The notes below the pieces were generated by a model. That model searched no databases, was not told where the DNA came from, and saw only the letters and a program-made list of their open reading frames with translations. Of a stretch of DNA of 64,000 nt, positions 24,536 to 33,500 are shown piece by piece. The stretch comes from Liolophura sinensis (Eukaryota; Mollusca; Polyplacophora; Chitonida; Chitonidae), in the NCBI RefSeq assembly GCF_032854445.1, contig NC_088302.1, positions 39,190,191 to 39,254,190 on the forward strand, read 5' to 3'. Position numbers and translations under genes: made by a program. How positions within the stretch are numbered: position 1 is the first letter of the stretch; every line of letters begins with the position of its first letter.

Positions 24536-27500
24536 CTTCAAAAACATAGAATAAAAAACAACAATGGAAGGATTATAATGATCATAGAGCATAATAGCAG
24601 CAGGAATAATAAGGGAGAATATGCAAGAAATGCAACAGTAAGTCATCTTTTAGTTGTCACTATGTACTTAATTAAATAGGTGCTACAATTTTTATATTCT
24701 TGGGAGTAAGATTATTGTCCAATTTATCTTTAAACAAACCATCCTTTATCCTATGGATAATCGTCATGTTGAAAGAAAATTTCATGTGTGCATTTATTGT
24801 TTTACCAAGCCATTTCTGCTAGCAATGATACATTGCCACATTTTGACACTATACATATATAGATGCCATCGCTGGCTCAGTCATACAAAGCGTTCTTCTC
24901 GCTCAGGCTGATCAGTGAGGTTGCTTACTGAGTGGGTTGCAAGCTTGAGTAAGGAAGTTTGTCAGATACTTGGCGAAAGGCGGTGATTTAATCCAGCCAC
25001 TCTGGTTTCCTCTCTTAATAAACCTGGTTTCCTCTCTTAATAAACCTTATGCATGCGATCTATTCCTGATTAATGCATTAAACACTAACCAAGTAAATTA
25101 ATATGTTTTGAGATTTTAAAGCTGGTACCTGCTGCAATCTTCAAATCTCTTAAATCTATGAACAAATCTCAGTTAAGTGTGCAAATGCATTCACCAAATC
25201 TTTTGATATACGTCTTAACTGAGTGAACATTGGTTGGATTTGAACCGTTTACAAAATCTTGGATACCAGCTACCCGTAATAGCAGATTTCTGGAATATTA
25301 AAGCATTTGCCTTTACATAACAATGTGCACGAAGTCGATGAGAAAACCTAACTACCGATCTTGCCACTTTTGAGTTAACCTTCCTTTCCCTTCCTTGATT
25401 TTTTTCCAAATTAACCACGGAAATACATTGTTTTAAAGAAAATAAAAGGGCGTGTAAAATTTACATGTGGCATTATAGCCTATACTCATCTTTCTTTACA
25501 TATGTAAATACACAGGGGAAACAACTGATAACGTTCACATTTCTGTTTTGCAATTAGAGTAGTCCCCCTTAGAGGGATCATAACTGGAGCATTCAGAAAG
25601 CACTGGCGAATTTGTAACTCTAATCGACTACAACAAGATTGGGCTTCAATAACCAACCCTTCTCAGCCTCAGCCGGACAAAACAGTGAATTAATTTATTT
25701 ATTTACTTATCTGAATGGTTTTACGCAAATTACGGAGTACTCTGAAACATTTCACTCATATGAACTGATAAATTGTTGTAAGGTTATATTTACGACAACA
25801 GTTCGGTTTTATGAGGATAGAGGAAACCCGAGTGCCCGTGGTAAACCACCGACCTCAGGTAAATTCCTGCTGAATTTTCCTACGTGTGACACACAGACTT
25901 GCACGTCAGGTCGTTGAAAAACAAATGGCCTCCAACAGGCGTAAGGATGTGAAATCAGGATTATGAGCTCCGTCGATTGCTTGATATTGTCTTCAAGATT
26001 CTCTATGTGCATGGTCGGGTATCACTTAGGCGTATATAAAGGCGTTCAGGTTCATGAATGGATTTGTTTATTTATTTTTTTATTTATCTGTGTTTTGCGC
26101 CATACTCAAGAATATTTCAATTATACGACGTCGGCCTGTATTACGGTGGGAGGAAACAGAGCAGAACTCGGGAGGAACCCACTACCATCCGCATGCTGCT
26201 GGAAGACCTTCCCACGCACGGCTGTCATGCATGGAGGACAATGGGGAAATCAATGGTCCTAACTAGGCAGCCTGTATAAAGAGCTAGGCCAGCAAAAACT
26301 CTTCTGACAAAAAAAAATGCATGAGCCATTCTAGAAGCCCGTAACGTTATATCATCTCCAAATGTCGCAATTGCGACAATAGGGGGACCATCTACATGTA
26401 GTTCTCTAGGCCTATACCCTAATGTGGGTGCACCGGCATCAGGGTGAATAGAGCACTGCTGTTATTGGAATCTTAAATTGCGAATTACATCCCCTAATGT
26501 CGCACTGAATCAAGATGTCATAATTTGTCGTCGAATATTCGCGGCTTAATGTTGAGAGCTGCTGTAGATATTAAATAAAATGTCGCAATTGCGTTAGATT
26601 TTTTTTCTTCTGTGTTATAATCGGTATTTCGAGCACTTATAGGCCAGTGACGTCAAATATTTTGCAACTATCATCGCTGCCTCTTTTTGTTACATCGTTA
26701 TTATGCTTAAGCCATTGTGCTATGGGGCGCGTACGTACCTACTTCTTAAAAGCATACATGAACAGCTATAATAAAATCTTAACTGAGGTAAATTGATAAT
26801 TGGATGTATTTCACTCGTAATACCTGTAGCCATATCTCAACTATCATACTGTCGTCACTGCTCTGGTTTTACTCTCTACTGTGTAGTCTTTTATAACTTT
26901 CCTGATTACATGTATACGATAGTGTACTGTACCTAGCTGACATACCGGGCTAGAGACATCGTCTGTACTCTTGGAATGGCGACTCAACACATTCACGAAA
27001 GCGAACTCCAGCAAGGCGGCGAAGACGAAGACAAGACAAACGGCCATCCAGACATCCAGAGCCTTGGCGTACGAGACCCTGGGCAGAGAGTTCTGTAGAC
27101 TGGAGCTCTGGGTGGTCAGAGTCAAGATAGTCAACACGCCCAGTGAGATGCGGGCGGGAATAGCCTCCACATTCAGCCAAAATGACACCCAAGACAGGAT
27201 GACGATGAGGATGCTGGGTACGTAGATCTGAATGATATAATAACCCTTGTCTCTCTCCATCCGCAAATCAGCCCGGACACAAGTGAAATTTTTTAGTCCT
27301 GTGAATAGAACGTGTATATTTATATATTCGAATGCATGATTTGTTGTTTGACAAAATCTTCAAAAGTTTTTCACTTATACGGTATCGGTTTACCATAGCG
27401 AAGGAATCTAGGCATCAAACGCGAAATCTCCAAGTTGATTTTCACAGGAAATCATACTTAACGACTAAGCAAACTGGATAGAGGTACCCCGGATGAAACG

Positions 27501-30500
27501 CGAATATCTGCACAAAGAGCGCTGGCAGTCGTAATGCGGCTTATTAAAGCAATACCGCTTGTCTTTCGTGTGTCTGTTGACTTTCTAAGGGGCTTTGCTG
27601 ATTGGCTAATTCAAAGATTACTTTTTCAAATGCATTTTCGACAATTAAATCAGATCGAATCGTTTACAAAAACTCGACAGTGTTTTTATTTGTTATTTTA
27701 TTGTTTATCTATTTGATTGGTGTTTCACGCCGTACTAAAAAATATTTCACTTATACCACAGCAGTCAGAATGAGCTGGAGTTGACTTTTAGAGGCGTTGC
27801 AAAGTTTTTTAAATGCATGTCCCGGTTTTAAGTTTTAATAAAAATGATTCAGTTTACTTTGAAAGTAATTTTCAGTGTTGGGTGTTATGGCATATTTGTT
27901 GGCATCCAGTGCTATGTTATTCATATCTTCCTGCCAAGCTACATGCGTTCCATTTGGCTTTCCTCTACTGCATGTACTTTATAATTAATTATTTTCTCCC
28001 TGTATTGTCTTCTTTGGGGAGAACTTCAACTAAAATGTTGTTCACTAATTTTTTTAAGAAATCAAAGTTTGTAAAACTTGATACTAAATTAACCTTTGGG
28101 TGTAGTACGGCGTAATGCACGGTATGAATAAGTACATGTGGGTAGATGGCCTTTCATGTCCCACTCCTTACAGCCCATGAGCCGCTCAATACGCTCGCTT
28201 CACTTCACTGCTACCAATACGCAAGTTTGACATTTGGAGTCTGTGAGACGCAGGTTTGTTTAGACTTATACCTTCAGCACTCATGTCCTCGCGCGGAATT
28301 ATTTAATCAGCATTGATCAATAAAATTGTTTCAGGTTTTGGTTAGAATCAAGTTGTACATGGTTTAGACAGAGAGAATGCATGTGTACAAAGTATTATCA
28401 GAAACAAAGGTTGCGACGGATTGTTTGTGTTTTCTGACATCACTTCCTGCCTCATTACCTTGACCTCAATGACCTCGGCATTGTTCAGGATTTCTGTACA
28501 AAATTTGGTATTGGTCGCAGTGATGTAAAGCTAACGTAGAGCGACCATGCCTTTCAGGGTTAGGCCCGCAAATAGAAAGCTCTTATCGTTCGACCAATCT
28601 ACATATACATGTCATAAACATTGCACATCAGTTGATCATCAGAAAGGCACTCAAAAAATGGCTGCTCTCGCTCTCGCTAAAATTGTTAGGCTAGTTACTT
28701 ATGCAAAAATTAACTCCGAATGTATGACAAGGGCCGTAGAATGTATCGATCCCGTTCTAAGCTAGTGTCACCCAACTGCCTTTTAATGACAAGCACATTT
28801 CATGCAGGCGAGTGTCGAGGAGTTAATGAAAATGGTCATCGTATACATATCAATCAGCTGCAGATGACATCAGATCAGGGGTTGCCTGTGCTTGTGTTGG
28901 TCAACATTTGTGTTTGTATTTGTTATACAGTGCTATTAGCTTGTCTTCCCAGCTATATATAAGACATGTTCATTAATTCAATGACCTAATCAAATGTATT
29001 ACAATCACTGTACTAAATATAACAATAACTTGGTTTCGTGTGCTCAGGTGTTTTTCCACCATTAACGATGAACACGCTCGATGGTGAGGCTACTGAGGTA
29101 ATAAGCCCAATCAGCGTTTCATGAGTCTCGCGAGTTCACACAGATGTTGGTGAGACTGGTGGAAGGTCTCACAAACTAACGTAGATAATAGACGTTATTT
29201 TACGGTAGGTGCTAAATTGAATACACATCTGTCTGTCCACTAGGCGGCGCCGTTGGCACCTAACGTAAAATCACGTCCTTTAGCTGCGGTAGTTTGCGAG
29301 AGCTTCCACCTGTCTCGCCGACATCTGTGTGAACTAGCGAGACCACTGAAACGCCGACTGAGCTTATAATCATTGATGAAGAACCAATAAAAAGTTATAA
29401 CGCCTTTACAAAACCATTATTACATCATGCTGTACATGACCATATTCATACAGGAAATGCAGCTCCGCTTCGGAGAGATCGCTTTTAAACTGCTCAGCAA
29501 TTTTGCCATACGCATGCAATGTCGTTATCTCGTCCGCGTCATTTTTGAAGCATATCTGTACACTTCATTTTGTACAGATGCCTGTGCTGGTTAACTGGTC
29601 CGTATTAGACTTTCTCTCAGGGGACAAACAGAGGTTATCTCCCCATAATACCGGACGTCTGGTACATAATTATATTAATGGCTGGTCGTAGCGCGTGGCT
29701 CCTGTTTGGAGCAGGCTTTCTGTTGCGCATTACACAGTGCAGTCTCCCCATCTCATCGTTTTGGCTACCTCACCCATACTGCCCTAATGTATCAGTGTGG
29801 AAATATATCATATAACTGCAGACGTGTTTGTTTTGCAGATCGAGTTATCAAAACCATTTTGTTTGAATTGGATGGGGGTTGTGCAGTTGGCAGCAAGGTA
29901 TATTACATACGTCTGATTGACAAAACCCGGACTGACAAAACTCCAACCATGTCAAAATGCACAAGAAAGAGTTTCCAAAATAGATCTCTTCAGATAGATT
30001 GTGTTTTGCATAATAGACAAATTGGCATCACTAAATTTGATGATCGAAGTGTCTCTTGTGCCGAAGTCATTTATTATAGAACATTAGGGAGAACTGCTGT
30101 TCCAGAACCCGGATCTAGTTAAATCAATTACACTGGCTCTTGGGACGACTAATGGGCTGGTTGTTATGGTATAAATTAAATTAACATATTCGGGTTCATC
30201 AGAGGGGCATCGACACCAGGATTTTCACCAGGAGAACGAACTAATATGTTCAATTCCAAATCGGACTAGGTGCTGGACGAGTCCGAACAGAGATAGTAGA
30301 TGATCTATACAGCCATCCAAGTAAGGTTTCGATTATAAAACTATATTTAATAATTTATATATGAACAGCTAAAATAAAATCCTACCTAAATTGACAAGAG
30401 CCCGTATTTCAACGGTTGGTTGTCATCATTTACCAGTTATAACGCTGCATGTTGTAGTTGTTACTCTGGTTTTACTCTCTATTCTGCACAGCCATCCAAG

Positions 30501-33500
30501 TAAGGTTACGCTTAATAAAGCCATATATCTACCTGCCATGTAGTATATTATCAGCTTATCCCTTTCAATTCCTTTCACTGTAATTTACTTTGTGGGAAAA
30601 TTCGTGTTCGTAATGACCGCATCAGATTAGTTTTAAGCGGTTGCTGCATTATTATAGTTCTATCGGGGGTTTGTGAATGACAGTGTACTCGCTTGTCTTT
30701 GTCACATTTCGACCTCTAAAGTAATCGCAAGACTATTTACTAAAGCAACGCTTAACATTCACAAACCCGCAATGTTTCTTGTATAGAACAACCACGATAC
30801 AGAAATGAAATTCAGAGAGAATCTGGTTCCCTGTGGCTTCTACATGGTGTCAGATAATGTACTGTAATGTAATGGGGAATCTAGTCCTATTGAGAATTTA
30901 ATTACCACTGGGTAATCAGCTATAGAACCCCAACAGTTTGCTTGGTTTAGATATCTTTCACATTAATGGATTTTTACACCTATGTTCAGGTGAAGATTAA
31001 AAATAATGTATGGTGCAGTATTTAGAAATCCAAAACATAACGGAAGTATATGCTGAAATTATCTAAAATTATCGCAGTTCACGACGAATACTATTTACAT
31101 GAACCTCTGCAATTTCCCTTCCTTATTCTCACAACCCCTAGTCTCAACTTTTTTGTGCACGCTTTTCCACCGTAAGAACAAAAACTTTTATGATATTTAC
31201 AATATTCGGATTTGTTTCATTGGTTTCTAACGCAAAGATTGAGAATAGCGAGCAAAGAATTTCGGTTCTGACAGACAATATCAGTAACGTAAGTCCAGAA
31301 GTCCAGATGTGTCTGTTCAGACATAGGCACTAAGAGGTGTATACAAATTCCTTACACGTTATGGAAGACTATCCAAGCCACCAATACATCACATGTATGC
31401 TGACTAGACTGACCTTTACATTAAGTCACCAGATACCTTGACCCGGAAATATCTCGTTTACCAGAATAAACCGTAGCAGATCTATCTGATTTGGCATGAG
31501 TTCTCTAATAGTCAGCAAAGTTATTCCACGCTTATCTGGCAGGGCATTGTCTTCCATCTTTCCGTTCTCGCGGGATATAACTCACAACCCAAACATTTCC
31601 CAGGTGATGTGTGAGACTGTGAAACGTGTGGTATGCTGGTTTGCCTGCTGCGCGCTCTCTCCACACACCAGGGGAGCGAATAACAGTTCTCCATCATGCC
31701 GATCTCAACCCACGGAAGTAAATACCAGTGCTCTATATATAAAGTCCTTCCCTGCGCAATAACGACTTTCACACTTATTACTAGTAAATGATGAAGCACG
31801 TGTGTAAATTTCGTCACTTCTGTGAATTGTATGGCTCAGGGCGAAGTCTACATATTTCCATGCAGTGTGAGTGAGGTTACTGAAACAATTCTTTTTACAT
31901 TGAAATTTATCGTTAAATTTCGAACATAACGCAACACGATACTTTGAACTGAAAAGAAAGTACTTTGATGGACTTCACCTAAGACAAACTCTTCTTCCAC
32001 GACTTTCAAGTTTATGAAATCTTTCAACAAAATTCATGTACTGTCAAATACTATAAGGACAAGAGAACAGTTCTTCTAAAGCCGAATCACCTCTTCCATA
32101 ACTTTCCGCTTAGATTTTTAAGACACACCTGTATATAAATTTGCACGCTTTAGATAGTTCTACTCACCGTAATTTTTGCTGCAGTCCTCAACTGTTAATC
32201 CGTCAAGCCTGAATTGTGAGATGACCACCATATCCGTAATAACCGGTGGATTCCCCATCCACGCGAACTGCAGGTATTCTGTACTGTGACCATCTGGGAA
32301 GGGAGTGGTATGGAAGCCGGTTAATGCCTTCACTGTACCATGGTACTTTTGTTTAATCATGCGACCATGGAACCAAGCGATGAAACGATACAACGATGGT
32401 ACGATGATGGAATTAACCGTCTTCCACAGAAAAGGTCTAAGTGCTTGAATTACACATGGACTGACATATCGAAATGAACTGATTTTCTCGCTGAAAGATT
32501 TATTGTAAAGTAACCCAATTTGACATGTTCTATGTTTTCAAAAACAAATGTCTCAAATAAAACGAGACAAGGAGAATAATATGCCAAACGAGTAGAAAAG
32601 TGAATAAAATTATATGCTTACGAAGTAGATTTATTGAAACGATATAGATATGTGGGAATCAGAGAATAAGTGAGTACACTGTCATCACCACGTCTGCGGT
32701 TTACCGTTACTTCACACATTGATTGTTACTTTCAGTGAAACCAGGCTAAATACATTCACAGTACTCACAGCTCTCCACGATGATGGGACAGACCTGGGCG
32801 TCCAATGGATACTTCTCCAGGTTCATCTGACAACTTAGCCGCAGCGATAACCTGTGGACCAGGGATTGATTGACTGATTGCTTGAGTGATTGCATGAATG
32901 ATTGATTGGTTCATTCATTCATTCATTCATCCATTATTCTGTTCTTTATTGCGTGGTTGAATAATTTATAGATTGATTGATATGTTTATGTTACTGATTG
33001 ATTGAAAAGGTTGATTCATTTATTAATTTGTCAATTGCTTGACTGATTCATTCATTTGGTGATTTATTTGATTAAGAAACCTGAATCGTAGATTTCTTGG
33101 TTGGTTGTTTGATTGTTTGGTTGGTTAATTGATTCATATCTTCATTTATTCATTCTTTTCACTCGTTCACTTATTCATTTCATTCGGTCACTTATTCATT
33201 TCCAGCATTCACTTATTCTGTTCAAGCATTCACTTATTCCTTTCATTCAATCATTCATTATTTCACATGGCTTACTTAGTGAATTGATTAATTTCGAGGA
33301 CTGCTTGCATGATTATCAGGGTAAATATTTCATTGACAGCTGGAACAAACACTTAAATACACTAATACCTTGGTTTCATGAAAATCAACACATCTTTTTC
33401 TGAAATATCGCAGCTACATGGAAATTCCTTGATTACCTGAGACTGTAAAACACGGTGCCGTTTCTGTAGATGTGAAGTAGACGATTGGACACCGTGACCA

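Noticed and set aside
26058-26279. Three overlapping 70-99-codon ORFs
   Set aside because: All read through a family-2 SINE copy.
33113-33403. 96-codon ORF
   Set aside because: Low-complexity ATTC repeat in a receptor intron.
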